From assembly GCA_945901195.1 (NCBI GenBank), contig CAMDKB010000160.1, positions 1 through 9,364 on the forward strand: a stretch of 9,364 bases of DNA. Direction: 5' to 3'. Source of the stretch: Rhizobium sp. Q54. Its GTDB lineage: Bacteria; Pseudomonadota; Alphaproteobacteria; Rhizobiales; Beijerinckiaceae. The notes under the pieces are model-generated. The model saw nothing but the letters and a program-made list of their open reading frames with translations. It made no database searches and was not told where the DNA came from. The translations under genes and the position numbers were made by a program. Each line of letters opens with the position of its first letter. The stretch's first letter is position 1. Of the stretch, positions 1-5,781 are shown piece by piece.

Positions 1-149
1 CGACAAGCAAACGCTCAGTAACGAAGTCGCCGCGTGGCAAGACAAGCGCAACAAGCACAACGCCAAAGCAGATTGGCAATTCACAACTGCCAACGCCCGC
101 GTTAAGCTGAAGAGGTTGTACCCTCAGTTCGAGTGACCCGGGGCACTAG
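1..149 (+). mobile_element. Probable right end of an IS630-family insertion sequence
   Basis: The partial transposase is taken to mark the end of an IS630-type element. IS630-family elements insert at TA dinucleotides, and the type member prefers CTAG. A CTAG occurs at 146-149, 9 bp beyond the transposase stop, and its CTA is the complement of the dctM stop codon TAG. This makes 146-149 a candidate element boundary. It is an inference: the left end is outside the window, so no matching inverted repeat or target duplication could be seen, and the transposase could also be a remnant without intact ends. Confidence 0.4.
2..136 (+). CDS. IS630-family transposase, C-terminal end (cut by window edge)
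   Basis: The first reading frame is open from base 2 to a TGA at 134-136 and gives the last 44 residues of a protein. It contains NEVAAWQDKRNKHNAKADWQF, then TTANARVKLKRLYPQFE at the end. The pattern 'W..RN......W.FTT..AR.KL..LYP' is the usual tail of IS630-family (Tc1/mariner-related DDE) transposases, just after the catalytic core. The DDE residues themselves lie outside the window, so activity cannot be judged. The stop codon is only 9 bp from the convergent stop of dctM, so any terminal inverted repeat must be very short, overlap the end of this gene, or run into dctM. Family assignment is by recognition of the C-terminal motif only. Confidence 0.75.
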   Translation, partial: DKQTLSNEVAAWQDKRNKHNAKADWQFTTANARVKLKRLYPQFE

Positions 150-1450
150 CTCATCGTGTTGGCGAACCAGAGTGCGATCTGCGGGAAGGCGATGATGAGC
201 CCAAGGCGGATCAGATCCGACACAAGGAACGGCAGTGCGCCCTTGTAGATGTTGACGAGGCCGATATCCGGCACCAACTTGTTCATCACAAAGCAGATCA
301 TGCCAATGGGCGGTGCGTAAAGGCCAATTTCCACCGTAGTCACAACCAGCACACCGAACCAGACCGGATCAAAACCCAGCTTGACGATCACAGGGTAAAG
401 GATTGGCACGGTCAACAGCATGATCGCCAGTTCATCAACAAACATCCCGGTGATGATGTAGAAAGCCATGATCGCGACGATGATGCCGATAGGCGGCAGC
501 GGAAGGTTGCCAACCCATTCGGCCAGCTGTTGCGAGGTTTGCGTTACCGCCAGAAAATACTGGAACAGAAATGCGCCGATGATGATGAAGAAGATCGCTG
601 CGGATGTGCGCAGCGATTCCACCATGGCCTCGACCATCTGAGCCCATTTCAAACGGCCTCGCGCCACACCGATGGCGAAAGCGCCAAGCACGCCAAGGCC
701 GGCAGCTTCAGTTGCCGTAACAAACCCGCCATACATTCCGCCAATGACAGTGCCGAATAAAAGCAGGACCGCCCAGACGTCGCGCAGGCTGGTCCAGCGC
801 TCATTCCAGTCGGCGGGCTTTGCACGCGGCATCCATTCAGGCTTGAACCAATAAACAACAAAGACACCCGCTGAATAAAGCGCGATGCCGAGCAGGCCGG
901 GCACAACGCCTGCCATGAAAAGCTTGATCACATCAGTGTCAGTGAGAATGGCGTAAAGAATGAACATCACCGATGGCGGAATCATGATGCCAAGCGTTCC
1001 GGCTGTGGCAATCACCCCTGCTGACAATCCAGGTGAATATCCGGCGCGGCGCATTTCCGGCAGGGCGACCTGGGTCATTGTGGCGGCTGTCGCCAAGGAT
1101 GAACCGTTGATCGCTGCAAAGCCGCCGCAGGCAAAGATTGTTGCAATGGCCAGCCCGCCGGGCAGATGGCCGAGCCATGCCGCAGCGGCGCGGAACAATT
1201 CCCGGCTCATGCCTGTCACGCTGACGAGAGTCCCCATCAGTACGAACATGGGTATTACACTGAAGTTGAAATTCGTGACAGTGCGGAACGGCGAGTCGAC
1301 CAGCAGGCGGATCGCGGGGCCCCAGCTGACCATATAAGCAAAGCCCACCACGCCAACAATGCCCATACTGACAGCGATGGGTACACGTATGAGCATCAAT
1401 CCGATGACGGCGGAACAGCCGACTATGGCGACGATTGTCTGTTCGTCCAT
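146..1450 (-). CDS. dctM: TRAP transporter large permease subunit (DctM)
   Basis: This is the large membrane subunit of a tripartite ATP-independent periplasmic transporter, the channel-forming part that imports a carboxylate using the sodium or proton gradient. The protein is 434 residues, normal for the family, and almost entirely hydrophobic, fitting about 11-12 membrane segments. Family-typical stretches are GSSLATAATM (117-126), AGYSPGLSAGVIATAGTLG (136-154) followed by IMIPPS, the region GGMYGGFVTATEAAGLGVLG (238-257), and VEIGLYAPPIGM near 373-384. The start at 1450 is preferred over an ATG eight codons upstream because GGGAGG lies 6 bases before it and it sits one base after the dctQ stop, suggesting translational coupling. 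It is the last gene of dctPQM, and its stop converges on the transposase end. The substrate cannot be read from this subunit. Confidence 0.95.
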   Translation of the reverse strand: MDEQTIVAIVGCSAVIGLMLIRVPIAVSMGIVGVVGFAYMVSWGPAIRLLVDSPFRTVTNFNFSVIPMFVLMGTLVSVTGMSRELFRAAAAWLGHLPGGLAIATIFACGGFAAINGSSLATAATMTQVALPEMRRAGYSPGLSAGVIATAGTLGIMIPPSVMFILYAILTDTDVIKLFMAGVVPGLLGIALYSAGVFVVYWFKPEWMPRAKPADWNERWTSLRDVWAVLLLFGTVIGGMYGGFVTATEAAGLGVLGAFAIGVARGRLKWAQMVEAMVESLRTSAAIFFIIIGAFLFQYFLAVTQTSQQLAEWVGNLPLPPIGIIVAIMAFYIITGMFVDELAIMLLTVPILYPVIVKLGFDPVWFGVLVVTTVEIGLYAPPIGMICFVMNKLVPDIGLVNIYKGALPFLVSDLIRLGLIIAFPQIALWFANTMS

Positions 1451-1451
1451 G

Positions 1452-1922
1452 TCAGGCCTCCCGCCTTGCGCCAAATACGATCTGCGCCCAGCGAATGGTA
1501 GCCATCAGCAATGCGGCAACAACACCAATGGCTGCGAGCGAATAGCCGGTCCACAAGGGGATACGCAGATCGCTGGAAATTTCGCCTGCCTTGAGGATAT
1601 CGAACACCTTGTAGCTGCTGGCATAACCGAACAGGGCCATGAAGCAGAGGTGGATGGTGTGGGCGACGCTGTCCATCACCCATTGGGCGCGGGGGCCGAG
1701 GAATTCCCAGATTATATCCACCGTGATGTGGCGGTCGGCGTAATTGGCGGTGGCGATGCCCCAGCAGATGGCGATGCCCTGCATCATCTGGCCCAGGACA
1801 AATCCGTCCGGAATGCTCTTGGAAAAGAAATAGCGAAGTAATGCTTCACTAAATGTGATGAGAGCAAGAAAGCCGATGGCATAGCCGGCAATCTTGTCGA
1901 TGATTTCGACGATTTTGTTCAT
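1452..1922 (-). CDS. dctQ: TRAP transporter small permease subunit (DctQ)
   Basis: This is the small membrane subunit that pairs with DctM and helps dock the periplasmic binding protein. It has 156 residues and four hydrophobic segments at about 11-29, 41-61, 81-103 and 126-147, the usual DctQ topology. The stretch YADRHITVDIIWEFL (61-75) matches the conserved 'R.G.HI.VD' loop of the family, with Asp in place of Gly, and LLRYFF follows the first segment as in other DctQ proteins. The start ATG at 1920-1922 has a G-rich run (GGGGGG) about 11 bases upstream, a long spacing, so translation may be weaker than for dctP and dctM. The gene lies between dctP, 80 bp upstream, and dctM, one base downstream, and shares their strand. 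Confidence 0.92.
   Translation of the reverse strand: MNKIVEIIDKIAGYAIGFLALITFSEALLRYFFSKSIPDGFVLGQMMQGIAICWGIATANYADRHITVDIIWEFLGPRAQWVMDSVAHTIHLCFMALFGYASSYKVFDILKAGEISSDLRIPLWTGYSLAAIGVVAALLMATIRWAQIVFGARREA
1457..1462 (-). promoter_or_regulatory. dctM ribosome binding site inside the end of dctQ
   Basis: GGGAGG on the minus strand lies 6 bases before the ATG at 1450 and within the last codons of dctQ. It fixes the dctM start and supports coupled translation of the two membrane subunits. Confidence 0.8.
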
Positions 1923-1967
1923 TGCTGTGCGTTCCCCCCGGAAATGTGTCGCGCCAAGAATAATTGG

Positions 1968-1995
1968 AGCCCCGCCGTTTGTGGGCGGCGGGGCT
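1968..1995 (-). terminator. Strong intercistronic hairpin between dctP and dctQ
   Basis: AGCCCCGCCG (1968-1977) and CGGCGGGGCT (1986-1995) form a perfect 10-bp stem with an 8-base loop, seven bases after the dctP stop codon. No run of T follows on either strand, so it does not look like a full intrinsic terminator. Its place, directly after the binding-protein gene and before the membrane subunits, fits an mRNA-stabilising or partial-attenuation element that lets DctP be made in excess over DctQM. That role is inferred from position. Confidence 0.7.
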
Positions 1996-2002
1996 GAAGA
2001 CC

Positions 2003-3037
2003 TTATTGATAAAGTGCGCCGCCTTCGCGCATGTGATCGACAAAGTCCTTGTAGACTTCATCAGCATTATAGCCGGCCTTGGTCACGGCAGCCTTCCAGG
2101 ATGCGATCACCGGATCAGCAGATTTGCGCCAGGCTGCAACGTCATCGGCCGAAGGCTTCACGATGATGCGGCCAGGTTCCGGATTCGCGATGATCTTGAC
2201 TTCGAAATCCCGCTCTTCCTTGCCCCAGAAGCGATAAATTTTGGCAGACCATTCCGGTGTGCAGGTTTCATCGAGCGCCTTCTTTTGCGTGGGCGAAAGG
2301 CTCTCGTAAGTCCGCTTGTTGATATTGTGCGTGAACGTTGAAACGTAGAGCGGGATTGCGGTGTGTACTTTTACGACCTTGCCAAAGTTCATGGTCACCA
2401 GGCCGCCCCACGGGATGGTGATGCCTTCGGTAATACCGCGATTAAGCGTTTCAAACGCCTCCATGATCGGCACCTGAACCGCAGAGCCGCCGAGCGAACT
2501 GATGTATTCGGCAATGGTGGCGTTGCCTGCGCGAATCTTGAGGCCGCGAATATCTTCAGGGCGGCGGACTTCCTTCTTTGTCATGTGAAAGGTTCCCGGC
2601 TCATGCGTGAATGCATGGCAGGTCATGACATCCGCCATCTCCTTGGCAGCATATTTCTTGTAAAATTTTGTCAGCGCCGACGCGGTGGCGTTGCTGTCCT
2701 TGGTTTGAAACGGCAGATCCGAAACCGAAATAACCGGGAAACGACCGGGGGTATATCCAGGATTGATCAGGCCGATGTCGGCAACTCCGCCTTTGACCAT
2801 GTCGTAGTGATCGGGACCAGAGCCCAGCTGGCTTGAGGGAAATAGTTGAATGGACAATGTGCCGTCTGTCGCCTTGCGGAGTTGCTCATCCCATTCTTTG
2901 TAACCAGGCGTCAGAGCATGTGTTGGCGGCACCCAGTAGCTCAATTTGAGAACGACTTTCTTGTCTTGTGCGTGTGCAGCGGGTATCGCCGCAGCAAGAG
3001 CAAGAAGGGCGGGCACGGCAAGCGTTTTCAATTTCAT
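2003..3037 (-). CDS. dctP: TRAP transporter periplasmic solute-binding protein (DctP)
   Basis: This is the periplasmic receptor that captures the solute and delivers it to DctQM. From the chosen start the precursor has 344 residues, typical of the DctP family. It begins with a clear Sec signal peptide: MKLK, a hydrophobic core to about residue 20, and cleavage probably after AHA at 23. The region RRPEDIRGLKIRAGN (158-172) is the family's signature, and Arg169 is the expected residue that binds a substrate carboxylate. Two cysteines, at 140 and 259, could form a disulfide in the periplasm. The start at 3037 is preferred over one ten codons upstream because GGGAGA lies 6 bases before it and the signal peptide then begins correctly. 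The ligand is probably a carboxylate, but its identity cannot be predicted. Confidence 0.95.
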   Translation of the reverse strand: MKLKTLAVPALLALAAAIPAAHAQDKKVVLKLSYWVPPTHALTPGYKEWDEQLRKATDGTLSIQLFPSSQLGSGPDHYDMVKGGVADIGLINPGYTPGRFPVISVSDLPFQTKDSNATASALTKFYKKYAAKEMADVMTCHAFTHEPGTFHMTKKEVRRPEDIRGLKIRAGNATIAEYISSLGGSAVQVPIMEAFETLNRGITEGITIPWGGLVTMNFGKVVKVHTAIPLYVSTFTHNINKRTYESLSPTQKKALDETCTPEWSAKIYRFWGKEERDFEVKIIANPEPGRIIVKPSADDVAAWRKSADPVIASWKAAVTKAGYNADEVYKDFVDHMREGGALYQ

Positions 3038-3043
3038 GGCTGT

Positions 3044-3049
3044 TCTCCC
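3044..3049 (-). promoter_or_regulatory. dctP ribosome binding site
   Basis: GGGAGA on the minus strand, 6 bases before the ATG at 3037, supports that start over the upstream in-frame ATG at 3067. Confidence 0.75.
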
Positions 3050-3066
3050 AAATTTCCACGGCGTCA

Positions 3067-3080
3067 TACGGAAACCCGTA
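3067..3080. repeat. Inverted repeat in the dctP leader
   Basis: TACGG (3067-3071) and CCGTA (3076-3080) are perfect 5-bp arms around a 4-base spacer. The dyad lies 30 bp before the dctP start and just downstream of the candidate promoter. It could be an operator half-site pair or a small mRNA hairpin; no regulator gene is in the window to match it with. Confidence 0.4.
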
Positions 3081-3112
3081 ACCCTCCCGGCGGCAGGCGG
3101 AAACTGGCTCGG

Positions 3113-3141
3113 AAGCTAGATTCAAAACAAGGCGAGGTCAA
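3113..3141 (-). promoter_or_regulatory. Candidate sigma-70 promoter for dctPQM
   Basis: On the minus strand TTGACC (3136-3141) is followed after 17 bases by TAGCTT (3113-3118). The -35 box matches consensus at five of six positions; the -10 box is weaker at three of six. Transcription would begin near 3106, giving a leader of about 70 bases containing the 3067-3080 dyad and the dctP ribosome binding site. Confidence 0.4.
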
Positions 3142-3197
3142 GCAATGACAGAATTAAAGTCCTATTATTTCAGTGGCGTTCGAAAAGCGTTGGGGCG

Positions 3198-3220
3198 GTG
3201 GGCAACATTCTCATGCCCAC
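3198..3220. repeat. Inverted repeat upstream of the dctP promoter (possible operator)
   Basis: GTGGGCA (3198-3204) and TGCCCAC (3214-3220) form perfect 7-bp arms around a 9-base spacer. It lies about 57 bp upstream of the candidate -35 box, a position fitting an activator site such as those of LysR-type or other dimeric regulators. No T-run flanks it, so a terminator is unlikely. Function is inferred from symmetry and position only. Confidence 0.45.
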
Positions 3221-3406
3221 ACTGGAACTTCCGCTCGAAGTAGCGGGCTGGATTTCACATATTTTTGCGAAGGGCGCCGGACTAAAACCGGAAGCGCAAT
3301 CTTAATCTCGTTCCTCTGTCTCGCACCGATCCTCGGCTGATTTGGACATGATACGACGCGCAAGGAATTGCTCGACTTTGTCGGTGAAAAACATAGTTGA
3401 AATTCG

Positions 3407-3439
3407 AAAACAGCAGTGGCGGCAGATGCCGTCACCGCT
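3407..3439 (-). terminator. Intrinsic terminator of uvrC overlapping its stop codon
   Basis: On the minus strand, 13-base arms at 3427-3439 and 3412-3424 pair around a 2-base centre with one A-C mismatch and one G-T pair. Outer arms are AGCGGTG and CACTGCT; the inner part is CGGCA with TGCCG. A G and then TTTT (3407-3410) follow. The left arm includes the last two codons and the TGA of uvrC, so termination would occur right at the gene end and isolate uvrC from the dctPQM operon. Confidence 0.65.
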
Positions 3440-5600
3440 GCTCGTGGAAAAAATCATACACCAGCTTTGCCGTCGCAGCGTTTATCCCCGGCACTTTTTC
3501 AAGATCAGAGAGAGCCGCGCGGGATATGGCCTTGGCTGTTCCAAAAGCGTTAAGCAGCGCGCGCTTGCGTAAGGGACCGATTCCGGAAATTTCGTCGAGC
3601 GGATTTTTCACGAATTCTTTTTTTCGCTTGGCGCGATGTGTGCCGATGGCAAATCGGTGCGCTTCGTCGCGCAGGCGTTGCACAAAATAAAGCGCGGGGT
3701 CGCGCGGCTCCAGCTTGAAGGGCTCTCGTCCCTCGACAAAAAATGTTTCCCGGCCTGCGTTGCGATCCGGACCTTTAGCGATGGATGCAACCGCTACATC
3801 TTTCACGCCGAGTTCGGCAATTACGGTTCGCGCTGCTTCAAACTGGCCGATGCCGCCGTCGATGAGGATGAGATCCGGGCGGGAGGGGAAGGATACCGGA
3901 TCTGCTTCGGCTTCCTCGACCGGCGCATCGACTTCATCAGTCCGGGCTGCGTTCAAAGTCGATATATCTGCTTGCTCGGCTTCGGGTACATGAATTTGCT
4001 TGCCTTCATCTTTCAGCAGGCGTGCAAATCTTCGTGTCAGCACTTCGCGCATCATGCCGTAGTCGTCGCCGGGCACGAGTTCTTCATTCTTGATGTTGAA
4101 TGTGCGGTAATGCGTTTTCATAAAGCCGCCGACGCCCGCCACAACCATGCCGCCGACTGCATTTGTCCCCATGATATGGGAGTTGTCATAAACCTCGACC
4201 CTGCGGATTTTCTTGTCGATACCGAAGGCTTTTGCGAGGGATTCCAGTAGCCGCTCCTGCGCTGCGCTATCGGCCAGCTTGCGACCCAGGATTTCCTTTA
4301 CGTTACGGGCGGCGTGATCCACCAGTTCGCGCCGTTCGCCGCGTTGTGGGGTCGCGACTTCAACCTTGCGGCCTGCTCGAGCGCTGAGCGCTTCGGCCAG
4401 TATCTCGCGGCTTTCAATCTCTTCGGACAACAGCACGACACGCGCTGCGGGCTTGTCCGCATAGAATTGCGCGAGGAAGGCGTCCAGCACTTCACTCAAA
4501 GTCAGGCTGCGATCAGCGCGCGGGAAATACGTGCGGTTGCCCCAGTTCTGGAAATTACGGAAGAAGAAGACCTCAATGGCAAACTGGCCTGCCTGTTCGG
4601 TGATGGCAAAAACGTCGGCTTCTTCGACCGTACGGGGATTGATATCCTGCGTACCCTGAATGCTCGACAGTGCGGAAATTCGATCGCGCAAGCGGGCGGC
4701 CTTTTCAAATTCCAGCGCCTCGGCGGCCTCAGTCATCTCCTGCGCCAGCGTTTCACGCACCTTGCGGCTTTTGCCCGACAAAAAATCGCGCGCTTCCTGC
4801 ACCAGCTCCGCATATTGGTCGAGCGGAATTTCGTTTGTGCAAGGACCAGCACAGCGTTTGATCTGCCAGAGCAGACAAGGGCGCGTGCGGTTTTCAAAAT
4901 AGGAATCCGAACAGGAGCGCAAAAGAAACGCACGCTGCAGTGATTTGATCGTTCGCGTTACCGCCCAGACATTTGCGAAGGGTCCGAAAAAATCGCCCTT
5001 TCTGCCGCGTGCGCCACGATGCTTGGTAATCTGCGGGGCCGCGTGATCACCGGTGAGAAGAATATAAGGGAAGCTCTTGTCGTCGCGCAGCAACACGTTA
5101 TAGCGTGGCTTGAGTTGTTTGATCAGATTGGCTTCCAGCAACAGCGCTTCGGTTTCCGTCTGGGTGGAGACGAACACCATCGACGCTGTCAAGGAAATCA
5201 TGCGCGCGATGCGATTGGAATGGCCTTGACCGCGGGCATAGCTGCCAATCCGCTTCTTGATGCTGCGGGCCTTGCCCACATAGAGCACCTCGCCTTCGCC
5301 AGAAATCATGCGGTAGACGCCCGGCCCCAGAGGGGCATGCCTTTCGTGCGCCTTGATGACCTCGACACCGCGCGCGACGGAATCTGCTGTGGCCTCTTCT
5401 GTTTCTGGCAAGGGCAGGGGCAGCGAGGCTTCTTCGTTGTCGTCCTCGATTGAATCCTGGGCCTGCTCATCTTCAGACAGATCGTCTTGAGGCAGATCAT
5501 TTTGGGGCAGATCGTCACTCGGCGCGCCCGTATCGCGCGGGAGCGGCTGCTCCCGGTTCGGGCTGGTATTGTGTGGTGGACGGCTGCTGGTCGGGCTCAT
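3432..5600 (-). CDS. uvrC: UvrABC excinuclease subunit C
   Basis: UvrC makes both incisions around bulky DNA lesions in nucleotide excision repair after UvrB has marked the site. The protein is 722 residues, longer than the usual 590-630. Visible parts in order: an acidic, proline-rich extension (1-88); the GIY-YIG nuclease domain for the 3' cut with GPGVY (92-96) and LYVGKA (106-111); a cysteine-bearing region with LLWQIKRCAGPC (243-254); a UVR UvrB-binding motif (about 284-318); and an RNase H-like 5' nuclease with YDNSH (471-475), DLILIDGG (576-583) and RDEAH (644-648), where Asp472, Asp581 and His648 are the expected catalytic residues. Tandem helix-hairpin-helix motifs (668-722) bind DNA. 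An acidic insert of about 37 residues (537-573) sits inside the nuclease domain. The ATG at 5600 lacks a good Shine-Dalgarno sequence, but no better start lies between it and the nuclease domain. Confidence 0.97.
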   Translation of the reverse strand: MSPTSSRPPHNTSPNREQPLPRDTGAPSDDLPQNDLPQDDLSEDEQAQDSIEDDNEEASLPLPLPETEEATADSVARGVEVIKAHERHAPLGPGVYRMISGEGEVLYVGKARSIKKRIGSYARGQGHSNRIARMISLTASMVFVSTQTETEALLLEANLIKQLKPRYNVLLRDDKSFPYILLTGDHAAPQITKHRGARGRKGDFFGPFANVWAVTRTIKSLQRAFLLRSCSDSYFENRTRPCLLWQIKRCAGPCTNEIPLDQYAELVQEARDFLSGKSRKVRETLAQEMTEAAEALEFEKAARLRDRISALSSIQGTQDINPRTVEEADVFAITEQAGQFAIEVFFFRNFQNWGNRTYFPRADRSLTLSEVLDAFLAQFYADKPAARVVLLSEEIESREILAEALSARAGRKVEVATPQRGERRELVDHAARNVKEILGRKLADSAAQERLLESLAKAFGIDKKIRRVEVYDNSHIMGTNAVGGMVVAGVGGFMKTHYRTFNIKNEELVPGDDYGMMREVLTRRFARLLKDEGKQIHVPEAEQADISTLNAARTDEVDAPVEEAEADPVSFPSRPDLILIDGGIGQFEAARTVIAELGVKDVAVASIAKGPDRNAGRETFFVEGREPFKLEPRDPALYFVQRLRDEAHRFAIGTHRAKRKKEFVKNPLDEISGIGPLRKRALLNAFGTAKAISRAALSDLEKVPGINAATAKLVYDFFHEQR
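5472..5516 (-). repeat. Three 15-bp tandem repeats in the uvrC N-terminal extension
   Basis: Three imperfect 15-base units run back to back: 5472-5486, 5487-5501 and 5502-5516, each of the form TT-(N)4-CAGATC-(N)3 on the plus strand, with one G/A change in the first. They encode DDLPQ, NDLPQ and DDLSE (UvrC residues 29-43). This is a small in-frame repeat in a region expected to be disordered, so copy number could change without a frameshift. Confidence 0.8.
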
Positions 5601-5781
5601 AGGAGACTCTTGGGATCAAGAGCTATGTAATGCGCCGGGGCGGGCGCGTCATCTGCGCATTGCATTTTACCGGACGGGCCACGCCATTGGCGGGTTTTGC
5701 CCGTGGATTGACGCAATCGCCGGGGCGGGCTGATATGGGCAGGATGCGCCCTTGGCGCCGGACTAGAGGACGAAGACGTTT
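5601..5781. other. Divergent promoter region between uvrC and the leuC-like operon
   Basis: The 181 bp serve both strands. A candidate plus-strand promoter is listed separately. For uvrC, a weak candidate on the minus strand is ATGACG (5647-5652), 17 bases, TACATA (5624-5629). A 6-bp inverted repeat, CTCTTG and CAAGAG (5607-5622), lies just before the uvrC start and could affect its translation. The 13-mer CGCCGGGGCGGGC occurs twice, at 5633-5645 and 5718-5730. No gene fits here. Confidence 0.5.
5708..5736 (+). promoter_or_regulatory. Candidate sigma-70 promoter for the leuCD-Bug operon
   Basis: TTGACG (5708-5713) is followed after 17 bases by TGATAT (5731-5736), leaving about 40 bases from the expected start of transcription to the ATG at 5782. 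The -35 box is good (five of six), the -10 box weak (three of six). Confidence 0.35.

Larger units (their letters stand above)
3038..3431. other. Gene-free stretch between uvrC and dctP
   Basis: About 394 bp separate the uvrC stop from the dctP start, both on the minus strand. No convincing gene is visible: a 74-codon open frame on the minus strand (3211-3435) has no recognisable family, and its first codons overlap the end of uvrC and the terminator hairpin. The stretch holds the terminator T-run, a candidate dctP promoter, and two inverted repeats listed separately. The rest shows nothing I recognise. Confidence 0.7.

Noticed and set aside
3273..3284. 12-mer GGCGCCGGACTA also found at 5754-5765
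   Set aside because: Only two GC-rich copies, no extended similarity around them; likely chance.
3211..3435. 74-codon open frame on the minus strand between uvrC and dctP
   Set aside because: No recognisable family, no clear ribosome binding site, and its start lies in the uvrC stop and terminator hairpin.
5633..5730. 13-mer CGCCGGGGCGGGC repeated at 5633-5645 and 5718-5730
   Set aside because: Low-complexity GC-rich sequence with no symmetry or further copies; too weak to call an operator.
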